Shown here: positions 11,067-23,820 of the stretch, in pieces
Numbering within the stretch: position 1 is the stretch's first letter
Layout: each line of letters begins with the position of its first letter
Source of the DNA: Sipunculus nudus
Lineage: Eukaryota; Annelida; Sipuncula; Golfingiida; Sipunculidae
Assembly (NCBI GenBank): GCA_026874595.1
Contig: CM049315.1
Coordinates: 13,516,664 to 13,580,663 of the forward strand
Direction of reading: 5' to 3'
Length of the DNA stretch: 64,000 bases
Notes under the pieces: generated by a model
Databases searched by the model: none
Told to the model about the DNA's origin: nothing
Seen by the model: the letters and a program-made list of their open reading frames with translations, nothing else
Position numbers and translations under genes: made by a program

Positions 11067-12840
11067 TAATTTTCCTAAAGTTTATATTTTGGTAATCTTC
11101 CGTACAAATTACATACAGGTCTGACAACTTAAAATTGTTAATCAAGTTCCAAGCTTATGATTAACTTTATTTTGGACTCTTTCTGATGATCTGACCAAAC
11201 ATGTTAATGCATGGGTATATTCAACACGAGCCATTTTTGTTATACTTAGTTCTGATTTCTGTAAATTCAGCATGTCAGATGTAGCAGTTTTAATTTAGTG
11301 TATGACTTTCTAAATAAATGGATTTTCTACCTAAATATAATGTAAGATCGGTAATGACCAAAGTGGTTGTAATTTGAGGGTGGTCTTATTTGTGGATTTC
11401 TAAATTACTGGATCATATATTCGGGTACGCTCCATAAGCAGCGGTTATGCTATGCTAAACTATTCGCTCCACTAACCATTGCACACAAAAAAAACACAAT
11501 TGCCCATCAGGTTTGGCCACCAGGCGGTGCTGTCTCTTTGGAATTCCCTCCTGCATACTATTTAACCATCCTGTTGGTATACACAGGATGCAATCGTAAC
11601 CTTACAGGACAGTCTCTATACTAACTTCCTGGTGTGGTCTGGGGTTAGTTAATTATCTCCCACTTATTGCAAATTTCCTCTCTTGTAGTGCCGTACAACC
11701 AGCTACACATGGATGCAGCCATGGTTGTTTACACGCTTAGCTAATCAGATTTTGTATTACGAGCGCCATGTGGCAGCAGTCAACTTTGTTTACACACTGA
11801 TCCAATCAGATTTTACCTTTCCCAGTGCAAATTGACTAGATGTTTAGCAGCTTGTCAAACCTGAAGAATCCTTCCATTTCTCACAGCGTGTGAAGGAGGT
11901 CACGTGCTGTGTTCAGAGAGTAATATTCAGGAAAAAGAAAAGCTTTCTTAATTGTGGGGTGGTTGCAATTGTGGGGTGGTTGCAAGGCCAGATTCCACTG
12001 TATTTCATCCAATGGTTGCAAATTATGTTCCTGCCTAATTTTTCTTATGTATGATACAATTTTACAAAGAACACGTTTACAGGAATGGTGAAACAAGAGC
12101 GTCAGTTTAAGAAAATGATCAATGCACCAGGAGGGTTAAATCCCTGACATTTGCATATTTGTAAATCATGCAGCCATTAAAAGAGAGATACGAGACTTAT
12201 GAAACAGTGTAAAAAATGAATACATTTGATATGTTGTATTAAGAACACAGCTGTTTCAACTGCCATCTGGCAGTTAATTTCATAATAAAGTCAGTGACAG
12301 TCACACCAAAACCACAACTGTTGCCAGTGCAACATAAATCCTTTTGCAACAATATAAGTATTTCATACTGGGTATAAAGTGAAAAAAAAATAATGCTTCA
12401 TTAGAATAAATACATGGTATTTTATAAACACTACTAGTCTAGCCCCAGTAATTGCAAAATAAACAACATGCAACATTGCTTTTCTGCAAATGTCATTGTG
12501 GGTGATAAATACATGAGATATCATCAAAATCTCAGCTTCATCACAATATGTTATTTAATTTTTATTATCACATAAAGTTTACTTCAATTCCCTCATCTTT
12601 ACTGACAGAGGGAAAAATCTTCAGTAAAGGGGTACAATAAATCACAGTCATGATCAATTATGATCAAACTTAAATTTAGGTATGATTTTACTTGACCTGG
12701 CTGGACACAGATACTAACCATTGATAATCTCCTCTTTTGAGTATGATTTTACTTAACCTGGCTGGACACAGATACTAACCTCTGATAATCTCCTCTTTTG
12801 AGTATGATTTTACTTGACCTGGCTGAACACAGATACCAAC

Positions 12841-12902
12841 CTTTGATGTTCTCCTCTTCTGAGAAGTCATAGCAGTCTCCCTTCTGGTGGATGACGATTT
12901 TC
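12841..12902 (-). pseudogene. Longer exon E fragment, distal end of array
   Basis: This unit carries about 61 bases of exon E 3' end instead of 22, ending in a donor of the form AAAG|GTTGGTATC. It would encode KIVIHQKGDCYDFSEEENIK, against KIVIHLKGDC and YDFSKEENIK in the real exon, so it has L to Q and K to E changes. It has no adjoining acceptor of the exon E type, so it is a partial exon copy rather than a complete alternative exon. Confidence 0.88.
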
Positions 12903-15900
12903 ATATGATTTTACTTGAACTGACTGGACACAGATACTAACTTTTGATGTTCTCCTCTTTTGTCGATGATTTTACTTGACCTGGCTGGACACAGATACTA
13001 ACCTCTGATAATCTCCTCTTTTGTCGATGATTTTACTTGACCTGGCTGGACACAGATACTAACCTCTGATGATCTCCTCTTTTGAGTAAGATTTTACTTG
13101 ACCTGGCAAGACATAGATACTAACCTTTAATGTTCTCCTCTTTTGTCGATGATTTTTACTTAACCTGGCTGGACACAGATACTAACCTCTGATAATCTCC
13201 TCTTTTGAGTATGATTTTACTTGACCTGGCAAGACATAGATACTAACCTTTGATGTTCTCCTCTTTTGTCGATGATTTTACTTAACCTGGCTGGACACAG
13301 ATACTAACCTCTGATAATCTCCTCTTTTGAGTATGATTTTACTTGACCTGGCTAGACACAGATACTAACCTTTGATGTTCTCCTCTTTTGTCGATGATTT
13401 TACTTAACCAAGCTGGACACAGATACTAACCTCTGATAATCTGCTCTTTTGAGTATGATTTTACTTGACCTGGATCCACACAGATACTAAAAATCCTCTG
13501 ATAATCTCCTCTTTTGAGTATTTTACTTGACCTGGCTGGACACAGATACTTACCTTTGATGTTCTCCTCTTTTGTCAAGGATTTTACTTGACCTGGCTGG
13601 ACACAGATACTAACCTCTGATAATCTCCTCTTTTGAGTATGATTTTACTTGACCTGGCTGGACACAGATACTTACCTTTGATATTCTCCTCTTTTGTCGA
13701 TGATTTTACTTGATCTGGCTGGACACAGATACTAACTTCTGATAATCTCCTCTTTTGAGTATGATTTTACTTGACCTGGCTGGTCACAGATACTAATCTC
13801 TGATAATCTCCTCTTTTGAGTTAATTTTACTTGATCTGGCTGGACACAGTTACTTACCTTTGATGTTCTCCTTTTGTCGATGATTTTACTTGACCTGGCT
13901 GGACACAGATACTAACCTTTGATGTTCTCCTCTTTTGTCAAGGATTTTACTTGACCTGGCTGGACACAGATACTAACATCTGATAATCTCCTCTTTTGAG
14001 TATGATTTTACTTGACCTGGCAAGACATAGATACTAACCTTTGATGTTCTCCTCTTTTGTCGATGATTTTACTTAACCTGGCTGGACACAGATACTAACC
14101 TCTGATAATCTCCTCTTTTGAGTATGATTTTACTTGACCTGGCTAGACACAGATACTAACCTTTGATGTTCTCCTCTTTTGTCGATGATTTTACTTAACC
14201 AAGCTGGACACAGATACTAACTTCTGATAATCTGCTCTTTCGAGTATGATTTTACTTGACCTGGCTCCACACAGATACTAAAAATCCTCTGATAATCTCC
14301 TCTTTTGAGTATTTTACTTGACCTGGCTGGACACAGATACTTACCTTTGATGTTCTCCTCTTTTGTCAAGGATTTTACTTGACCTGGCTGGACACAGATA
14401 CTAACCTCTGATAATCTCCTCTTTTAAGTATGATTTTACTTGACCTGGCTGGACACAGATACTTACCTTTGATGTTCTCCTCTTTTGTCGATGATTTTAC
14501 TTGATCTGGCTGGACACAGATACTAACTTCTGATAATCTCCTCTTTTGAGTATGATTTTACTTGACCTGGCTGGTCACAGATACTAATCTCTGATAATCT
14601 CCTCTTTTGAGTATGATTTTACTTGATCTGGCTGGACACAGTTACTAACCTTTGATGTTCTCCTCTTTTGTCGATGATTTTACTTGACCTGGCTGGACAC
14701 AGATACTTACCTTTAATGTTCTCCTCTTTTGTTAATGATTTTACTTGACCTGGCTGGACACAGATACTAACCTCTAATAATCTCCTCTTTTGAGTATGAT
14801 TTTACTTGACCTGGCTGGACACAGATACTAACTTCTGATAATCTCCTCTTTTGAGTATGATTTTACTTGACCTGGCTGGACACATATACTTACCTTTGAT
14901 GTTCTCCTCTTTTGTCGATGATTTTACTTGACCTGGCTGGACACAGATACTAACTTCTGATAATCTCCTCTTTTGAGTATGATTTTATTTGAACTGGCTG
15001 GACACAGATACTTACCTTTGATGTTCTCCTCTTTTGTCGATGATTTTACTTGACCTGGCTGGACACAGATACTTACCTTTGATGTTCTCCTCTTTTGAGT
15101 ATGATTTTACTTGACCTGGCTGGACACAGATACTCATCTCTGATAATCTCCTCTTTTGAGTATGATTTTACCTTTGATGTTCTCCTCTTTTGTTGATTAT
15201 TTTACTTGACCTGGCTGGACACAGATACTTACCTTTGATGTTCTCCTCTTTTGTCGATGATTTTACTTGACCTGGCTGGACACAGATACTTACCTTTGAT
15301 GTTCTCCTCTTTTGAGTATGATTTTACTTGACCTGGCTGGACACAGATACTCACCTCTGATAATCTCCTCTTTTGAGTATGATTTTACCTTTGATGTTCT
15401 CCTCTTTTGTCGATGATTTTACTTGACCTGGCTGGACACAGATACTAACCTCTGATAATCTCCTCTTTTGAGTATGATTTTACTTGACCTGGCTGGACAC
15501 AGATACTAACCTCTGATAATCTCCTCTTTTGAGTATGATTTTACTTGACCTGGCTGGACACAGATACTTACCTTTGATGTTCTCCTCTTTTGTCGATGAT
15601 TTTACTTGACCTGGCTGGACACAGATACTAACTTCTGATAATCTCCTCTTTTGAGTATGATTTTATTTGAACTGGCTGGACACAGATACTTACCTTTGAT
15701 GTTCTCCTCTTTTGTCGATGATTTTACTTGACCTGGCTGGACACAGATACTTACCTTTGATGTTCTCCTCTTTTGAGTATGATTTTACTTGACCTGGCTG
15801 GACACAGATACTCATCTCTGATAATCTCCTCTTTTGAGTATGATTTTACCTTTGATGTTCTCCTCTTTTGTTGATTATTTTACTTGACCTGGCTGGACAC

Positions 15901-16432
15901 AGATACTTACCTTTGATGTTCTCCTCTTTTGTCGATGATTTTACTTGACCTGGCTGGACACAGATACTTACCTTTGATGTTCTCCTCTTTTGAGTATGAT
16001 TTTACTTGACCTGGCTGGACATAGATGCTAACCTCTGATAATCTCCTCTTTTGAGTATGATTTTACCTGACCTGGCTGGACACAGTTACTAACCTTTGAT
16101 GTTCTCCTCTTTTGTGGATAATTTTACTTGACCTGGCTTGACACAGATACTTACCTTTGATGTTCTCCTCTTTTGAGTATGATTTTACTTGACCTGGCTG
16201 GACACAGATACTCACCTCTGATAATCTCCTCTTTTGAGTATGATTTTACCTTTGATGTTCTCCTCTTTTGTCGATGATTTTACTTGACCTGGCTGGACAC
16301 AGATACTAACCTCTGATAATCTCCTCTTTTGAGTATGATTTTACTTGACCTGGCTGGACACAGATACTAACCTCTGATAATCTCCTCTTTTGAGTATGAT
16401 TTTACTTGACCTGGCTGGACACAGATACTAAC

Positions 16433-16494
16433 CTTTGATGTTCTCCTCTTCTGAGAAGTCGTAGCAGTCTCCCTTCTGGTGGATGACGATTTTC
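16433..16494 (-). pseudogene. Longer exon E fragment, proximal part of array
   Basis: Second copy of the longer exon E fragment, 223 bases downstream of the real donor in transcription order. It has the same L to Q and K to E changes as the copy at 12841-12902 and the same junction (GAAAATC preceded by CATAT), so the two copies descend from each other rather than separately from the exon. Its donor is the canonical array form GTTAGTATC. Confidence 0.88.
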
Positions 16495-16716
16495 ATATGA
16501 TTTTACTTGAACTGACTGGACACAGATACTAACCTCTGATAATCTCCTCTTTTGAGTATGATTTTAGTTGACCTGGCTCGAAACAGATTCTAACCTCTGA
16601 TAATCTCCTCTTTTGGGTTTGATTTTACTTGAACTGGCTGGACACAGATACTAACCTCTGATAATCTCCTCTTTTGAGTATGATTTTACTTGACCTGGCT
16701 GGACACAGATACTAAC

Positions 16717-16826
16717 CTTTGATGTTCTCCTCTTTTGAGAAGTCGTAGCAGTCTCCCTTCAGATGGATGACGATTTTCGTTCCTCGTTGCACCCCCTCAG
16801 CCTCTGACAGTTCGTATGATCCCTGA
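16717..16826 (-). CDS. TRAP1: TRAP1 exon E; its 3' end is the seed of a tandem array
   Basis: Minus-strand exon of 110 bases with a TTTGTAG acceptor and an AAAG|GTTAGTAT donor. After completing Gly it encodes QGSYELSEAEGVQRGTKIVI then HLKGDCYDFSKEENIK and leaves one G. The GT in QRGTKIVIHL is the Thr that contacts the nucleotide at the end of the Bergerat fold. Human TRAP1 has [20 protein letters not shown] then HLKSDC. Reading past the donor gives an immediate in-frame stop (GGT TAG). The last 22 bases of this exon plus the next 39 bases of intron are the unit of the 61-bp array that follows directly (12681-16716), so the real donor is the first of a long series. Confidence 0.96.
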
Positions 16827-17249
16827 CTACAAATTAAGCAACAATTAATCAAATTTAATGAAAGTAAAATAGCAGACATTCCCTTTTATTAGGAATTACC
16901 TCATCATAATGAAGACCAGGCGAGTTCTTAATGAAGTTTATGCTGCAGGTGGTTTTGAAACCAAATGATAGTACCAGTACTACAACAATGAAAACAGTGG
17001 TGATGACAAAATGGTAATTATGAAGAAAATAATACTGGCAATATAAATGAGTGAAAGATGTATAAAAACAAGCAAATGTCCCCTGTTTCCGCCTCTTAAT
17101 GTCATTCATGCTTGCCTTATCAATGATTTAGTTTTTATTCTGGCCTGAAAATATCTCCAACATGTCACAGTGTCAGTTTTTAGTTCTCATGGTCCCCTGA
17201 AGATGTCTCCACATGTTGTAATTTTGGTTGTGAAAAAGGAACAAAATTT

Positions 17250-17481
17250 CATTTTTTTGTTTAGGAGCTGGTGAGAATAAATTTTCTGACAGACACTCCA
17301 AAATTAATCCAAACCAAGGTATACAAGAGAGCAATCAGTGACCCATATTTGAATGAAATTTGGTATTATTAAAGAAAGTTATTGCATGGAAACAAAAATG
17401 TGATGGACGGACAGACAGCTAGACGGACGGACAGACAGACAAACCCAAATCAATGTCCCCCTTTCTGAAGAAGGGGGGACA
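17250..17481 (+). mobile_element. Hairpin-ended repeat fragment (family D)
   Basis: A GACGGACAGACAGCTAGACG run is followed by a perfect-looking stem GTCCCCC...GGGGGAC at 17455-17480 and a run of A. Same 3' grammar as families A, B and F but no sequence similarity. The left limit is uncertain and no second copy is in the window. Confidence 0.4.
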
Positions 17482-18780
17482 AAAATTATTTTAGCGAAAG
17501 CAATGTATAATGAAAGAAATATTTCTGTAATATTTCTTGCATGCCAAGTGTCACTGAACTATGTCAGGATATATCACATATAGCAGTTATATTAAGAGTG
17601 GCCACACTTGTACTTACAATAACTGTGAAAGATAATAATGAGTTCACCAACATGAATGTGACTGCAGATTAGTACTGATGGCTGGGCAGTCATAACTAAT
17701 TCAGATAACAAAGGAAAGAACATGACAATTTGACAACAAGCGGCCTCAGGGAACACAAACCCATTACCAATGCATTAAGTTTGGAGAAGTAACACCAAAA
17801 GAAATGCTTGTAATTTATAAGACAGATCACAACACAAGCTAGTGTTCCTCTGAAACAGTGTGACTTTTATTAAGAGAAATTAAAAATTATTTTCATATTA
17901 TCAAAAGAGGTTCAGGAAAACTGATATAATTCCAGCTGACATGTAAGTGTTTTTGGACATGAAATGATGTGCTTTGTCTTGGTAAGCCATCCATACCATT
18001 TAATTCCCCAGGATTTTAGCTGGTATCAACTTTAACATGATTGACAGGATTGTGAATTAACAGCAGCCTATTAATGTGTCATCTAATATAGAAAGACATA
18101 AATCACTATAAAAATCATGTAATGCTGACATAAAAAGAAGGATCTGCTGTGGTGTCTATTTTTTATGAGAAGCGATGCTTACTGTGAGCTATTAGTGGGA
18201 ATACTAAACATACCACCTCCCAATCTCACACAAAACACCCCTCCCCTGCGCCTGTGCAGATATATGCTTTTGTTATTTAATTACACAGCCGAACATTCCG
18301 TTTATCCACATAGTTACGTGGGTCACATCCTCTGCAGGCTTATTACAATTGTTTTATTTCCAACAAAAACAAACCCAAAAGGGGTGATTTCACGGGGCCA
18401 TGAGCAGTGCTTTTTTTGCACTCAGCGATAGCCTACCCAGCTGCATGGTGGCCCAATAAGGGCCAAAGTTTTAAGCTAACAAGCTAGTGTGTTATTCTTT
18501 CTCAGTCACACACAATTTGTGACAATTACAACTGACAGCTACAACCTGTGACAAAAGGACTGTACACACAAGTTAATGTTATCACTAAGTGACCATATGA
18601 GTATAACTTGTCAAACAGTTAAATATTTTGGACTGGGTTGCCTCCCATCCACTGAAATACAGATCTGGTTCCTGCTGGCTGCCAGCTTCAGTAATCAAGC
18701 CTGGCAGTCAAGCACATGAACCTCTAATTAAATTTTCACTTGTCATACCTTAAATATCCTAAATCTGGCAGACACAACCT

Positions 18781-19130
18781 GTGATCCTATTATAGCATTT
18801 TTCTTCTCCGCCCTTGTTACAAGATCTGGCTTAATGCCCTTTGGCAATTTCTTCAGATAATCTGTCTTTATTATGCTCTGGGACAGCACTGCTCCAGCTC
18901 TGGTTCACTATACAGGAAGCCAATCCAGCACTGCATAGCAAGTGTCAGAAATATGATACAGGTCTGCCCTCCCCTCAGCTAAAGCACCAATTTATCTGAC
19001 AAGAATAAACCAATTATTTCACGAAGGCTTAGCAAAGAAATGCAATGAGGATTTTTTTTTTTCATTCACTCTGACACGACAGATAATTCTTCCTTATTCT
19101 ACGGCTGTCTCCATCATTAACATCCCATAA
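18781..19130. other. Candidate conserved non-coding block
   Basis: Less AT-rich than its surroundings, without repeats or long ORFs, with clustered motifs (gataatctg, caattatttc, aagtgtcag). It may be an intronic regulatory element. This is composition-based only. Confidence 0.2.
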
Positions 19131-20216
19131 CTGACTTAACAAAGTCTCTTATTCTAGTTTACTATTTTAGTTTTTGTTTACATTTTAGATAAAATAATGT
19201 TATTGGCTATGAAACTGACATGAGTATCCTAATCTAATAGCATCCTATAAAGCTATATTAATGGCTAATACCAAACAATAGATTACCTTAAATATTATCT
19301 GTGTCATAGAGTTCCTTATAGAGCCACAGTATTACGGTACCATACTCCCCATTAAGGGTCACTGGTCCAATTTCACCTTTGGCTGGGATATAAACTATGG
19401 CATCAAAAAATTGTCAAGAGGCGTTAATATTTGTCACGACTCAGCTCATATTTCTTTACCGTTACAAAACAAACATGATTTTAAAAGCTTGCTTCCACAG
19501 AGTGCGTAGGAAAGCATGATTAATTAATCTGAACCTTTTTATTTAATTTAAACTTTCCTGATATCCAGATATCTCCTATGTTGTAACTGTTTGGATTGAC
19601 ATCTTAATGGTTAAATAAGTTTGGTTTTAATATTTTTAAAAGCAACATCAATCAAATACAATTATGTACAGAAATCTAACCAAATTGTATTGAGGTGCAT
19701 ATTTGTTGAAATGTATGGACAATCTTCATATTTTATATATTCAGCTTCAGTCATATGTATGATAATTACAGCTCAAACAATACATTATGTTACAATATTC
19801 TTTGTATTGTACATTAGCATCATGATGCGGAAGTACAAATTGTATGCAGATGTTCTGTCTTGTTCGATGAAAGATGACAAAACTTAAAAACTCATGGAAT
19901 TTACTTTTTCAAAGTAAATTAACCATATTTCCAAACAATAATATTAACATCATCGATTGTCTCATTATCAATGTTTTGGCAATTATCATTACGTGTTTTC
20001 ATGAGAAGGTTGCAATACCATCCGCAGATTATGTTGTTGATTTACAAACCATGTGTCCAGAGGTGTGATAACTAATCCATTTGTGCAGATGCATAATATC
20101 CTCTTTTTCATCCTCGATTAAAGGGCAGCTTATTCCCAAGAATTTCATATTCACGATTATATCCCATTTCCGAATATCGTGAAAATAAAACACTTGCGAA
20201 CAAAAATGCAACCACA

Positions 20217-20255
20217 GTATATATATACATATACTATTATTATGTAAATATATAT

Positions 20256-20294
<39 letters not shown>
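20217..20294. repeat. (TA)n-rich microsatellite
   Basis: Interrupted TA repeat with a long perfect run at its right end. Confidence 0.95.
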
Positions 20295-20297
<3 letters not shown>

Positions 20298-21389
20298 TAT
20301 ATCCTTTTTGTGTCATGCTTGCATGAACTGAATGACTCAATTTTTTTTAATGCTTGGAGTTTGAAGTTAAATCATTACTATATAAAATCTGCTTATCTGG
20401 AACCTTGGTTAAGTCTAAGTTTTATAGTCAGTCCCTTCAACTCAAACACAGCAAGGTTTTACTATTTATTCAATTTTCAATTTTTGTGTTTCCTAATATT
20501 GATTTCTTTTTCTTTTTGGTGGATTTAAAATGTAAATGTAAAATGTGACATAAATTATTCATGGAGGCCAGGGAACAGGACAACATAAAACAGTGATAGT
20601 TTGACTCCATATCTAATCAGAAAATTTAAGTTTTTCAGAATCATATTCCCCTGAGACTGTGAATTCTCTGAAAATGAACAAACACATAAAATATGCAGGT
20701 TTAAATATATATACTTCAGAAGTTTTCACTAAAAATAAGTTTATTTAGTTATATATAAAAGGATACTATTTAATCATCCATTTTTTTGTTTCACTTTTGT
20801 CTATTGTTTATTTGTCTATTTGTAAGCCATGTTAATTATTCATACTGATTTAAGTAAAAGCTGGAATAAATTATTTTTAGATTTAAATGTTGATGAGTTT
20901 GGCTCTTATGTGTATGGATTAGTTTGTAACTCTGGATTTTATGTCATAAAAGTTCCAAGTAAGTAGGATTAAAGTTTTAGAAAAGTATGAAAAATACATT
21001 ATATTGGATTTGTATTAATGTATGGTATTTATTCAAATGTTTTCCCTTATTTTTACTTACTAATTATATTATGCCTCAATTACCCCTTTAACACACAATA
21101 TAGTTTCAATATGTTTTGAGCAATGCAGATAGCCCTAAATGAGAACAGTTAAGTGCATTTATATCAGAGAGCTTAACCAGTTTCTGTTAAAATAAAACAC
21201 AAAAGCATACATTTTATACAAGATGCAACAAGCAGATATATAGTAGTCAAGCTTAAGCAGAGGTCTGCAGAGGTCAGAGTTTCTGAGAAGTGTGTAAAAT
21301 GGTTCAGCAGTGAAAACATGGATGAAGTGAAAGTGTTCTGGTTTAAGGTGAAAGTAACCCACAGAAATCATCCTATTACAAGGCTTTAA

Positions 21390-21690
21390 ACATGTTGATC
21401 CAGGCAGAAAAGAAAAACATATTAAAATAACCAGAAAGAAAACCACTGAAACAAAACCAATTTCAGATTTTAAACAAGTTGATCTAGTCAGAAAAGAAAA
21501 GATTAGAATGACCAGGAAAAAAAACAAACACAGAAACCCCCAAATTGCTAAGTTCTGAACATGTTTGTCCATCTAATTTAAATCAACAGAAAAACATATT
21601 AAAATAACAAGTAAGAAAACCACAAGAATTTCCCATTACCAGGTTTAAAATATGTTGGTCTATCTAGTTAGAAAAGAAAACTGAATTTAA
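21390..21690. repeat. Degenerate 84-90-bp tandem repeat, 4 copies
   Basis: Diverged units beginning near ACATGTTGATCC (21390), ACAAGTTGATCT (21474), ACATGTTTGTCC (21558) and ATATGTTGGTC (21648), each followed by AGAAAAGAAAA-type and AAAATAACCAGAAAG-type segments. Its age is evident from the divergence. It has no coding meaning. Confidence 0.7.
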
Positions 21691-22689
21691 AAAATATATT
21701 TAATAAAAACATTTATTATATACATTAAATTAATATGCAGATAATAGATTTTGTTCTCCAAGCAATGGAAAAGATAAACACTCTCCTGAATGGGACTCTG
21801 CATTGAGAATAGAAACCTCCAACAGAGACCCATCCAGGGGCTACACATCAGCATAAAACTGTTTGAGGGGATTTTGTGTAAAACAAGTGTACCATCAACG
21901 ATGTGCTTACAGAAAATTAGATATATATTGACTAAGGCACCCTGGCTATCTGCCAAACGTCAGAACTTCAAGGAACATCAGCTCCTGACCGGGAGGCCAC
22001 GTGGAACATCGTTTCAGGTGATGCCTGACCTTCGCTCGTGACACGTGACTCACAAATTGGCTCTGGCGGGGTTTTTAGCATCAGGCACGATGCCTTGAAA
22101 GCCCCTGTCATACAGCGATAAATACCAAGAGAGGGGAATATATGTTCCATACACCCCAGATCAAGTGTTATCTGGTTTCCCAGGCAAATATAATTGTTGA
22201 CCGTTTATGTTTCGTGTGCAGAGCAACTGGATAAGTAAGTTTACATTGATAGATATACTCCCAAAAAGTTTAAATAATCACTTCAAAAATACTTGCTCAG
22301 CAAAAACTACTTGATAGCAGCCATTTTTATTTCAATAAAAAGATCAGAGATATTTCTAATACATCCTCTATCTTTGTGAGACGTACTTTTACTTACATAT
22401 TTATGATTTACTTGAGCTCCAGATTTCTGATTATACATTTTATTATTATGGTTATACTTATTTTCTGATAATATTCATGTTTTTTCAACAAAGGGTTCTT
22501 TTGATCATACAATTACTTTTGAATTGATACTTCTGCCTTTGATATTTTTACTATATTTCAGCAATTTTATTCACCTTAAATCTATATACACTGCAAACCT
22601 GTATAAGGATAAAATTTATTTAAAATTTACAAATTCTTGAACAATAATAATAATGAAGAAAATAATAGTGAATATAATAATGAGGAGTA

Positions 22690-22714
22690 TTATTATTATT
22701 ATTATTATTATTAA
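22690..22714. repeat. (ATT)n microsatellite
   Basis: Eight perfect ATT triplets. It could be the tail of an otherwise unrecognised LINE or SINE, since the LINE in this window has the same tail type. Confidence 0.85.
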
Positions 22715-23820
22715 ACAAATTAATTTTAGTGCATTTTACATTTTCATTACCAGTAATTAATTTGTTATTCTTTATTTAACATATTAAATTAGATACACTT
22801 TTTTCATTCACATTTGTATAAATTATTATTTTAACAGAGAAGTATTTCACAGGATAGTTGCAAAAACAACTGTACAAGCTGTCATGGTGGTAATATCTGG
22901 AATTCAAGAACATGTAAGGAAGATAAATAAACAAATTTATTTATGATATTTAAGGTTGTGTATAATTCTTCCACAAAAACAAAAATGAATTTTCTAAATT
23001 AAAAAAAAAAACATACACTGACAGAACGAATGAATTTGTTTGTATAAAGTCATGTATGGAAAATTTCTTAACAAAATTTTGTGTCTGCAACAGAGAGGAA
23101 GTAAGAGTTACATACCGGTATGTCCATTTCACACAAGGTATGACAGTATTGAAAAAAATTATTCAAGTATACAGTATATTCTTAATGTCATAAAGTATTT
23201 TTTAAACCTCTTTAAGATACATTTAAGTAACCAACAATCAACAAAAAAGCACTCAAACACTCCATATACCTCAGCAAGCTGAGGAAAAATACTTATCTAA
23301 ACTAAGAGAAATGTGTGTCATGCTTCACAGTCACATTGAGTCGTACAAGATCAGGGAGTTCTGTTCATAACAAGATACGGAGAGCGACAACCTTAATTCA
23401 GGGATGCCAAGTTAGCAGAACCAGAAAGTGTGAGATTCCAAATTCTGTTTGATTTTGAAATTGGTTTTAGTTAAAGTAATCAGATTATACAAACTCATGG
23501 AAAAAATGGAACAATGTGGGGTTGATAGGGATTTAAACCAAAAAGATACCTCACTGCCTAGACTAACATTTTGTTTGTTTAAATATTATATTGTTCATGT
23601 ATATTTATATGCAAATGAAAATTTTCACTGAATTACAAGGGTACATGAAAACATGTTATAAAGTTTGCTCAACTTCTGCCTACAACTCCAATGCAAAGTT
23701 TGGACATAGCTGTCAAAAGTCAGAGTGTGTGAGATTGAAGGGCCTTGGCATGAGAGCGTGAGACAAGGGCAGGAGATTCATACTCGGCCATCTTGTAACA
23801 CCAACTCAGAGACAACCCCA

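Larger units (their letters stand above)
1560..16716 (-). other. TRAP1 intron E-F, 15.2 kb
   Basis: Intron between exons E and F. It holds a TA microsatellite (2018-2061), fragments of families B and A (2771-2990), a G-rich tract (3938-3983), a block of A, B and C elements (4130-11007), a G15 run (11052-11066) and the splice-donor array (12681-16716). Stretches 1560-2770, 2991-4129 and 11067-12680 are AT-rich, with only short accidental ORFs and no recognised gene. Confidence 0.8.
12681..16716 (-). repeat. 61-bp tandem array of TRAP1 exon E 3' end plus 5' splice site
   Basis: About 65 head-to-tail units of roughly 61 bp, in the same orientation as TRAP1 and contiguous with exon E. Each unit on the minus strand is TCAAAAGAGGAGAACATCAA-AG (exon-derived, 22 bases), then GTTAGTATCTGTGTCCAG and CCAGGTCAAGTAAAATCAT-AC (intron-derived, 39 bases). 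Two subtypes alternate: type A keeps AACATCAAAG|GT, type B reads GATTATCAGAG|GT. Fifteen to twenty units carry GTAAGTATC instead of GTTAGTATC, a better match to the U1 consensus than the real donor. Larger blocks are themselves duplicated (offsets of about 791 and 678 bases), and a shortened unit recurs near 15167, 15384, 15844 and 16243. Confidence 0.95.

Noticed and set aside
20029-20340. 103-residue minus-strand ORF
   Set aside because: Largely a translated TA microsatellite (IYIYIY).
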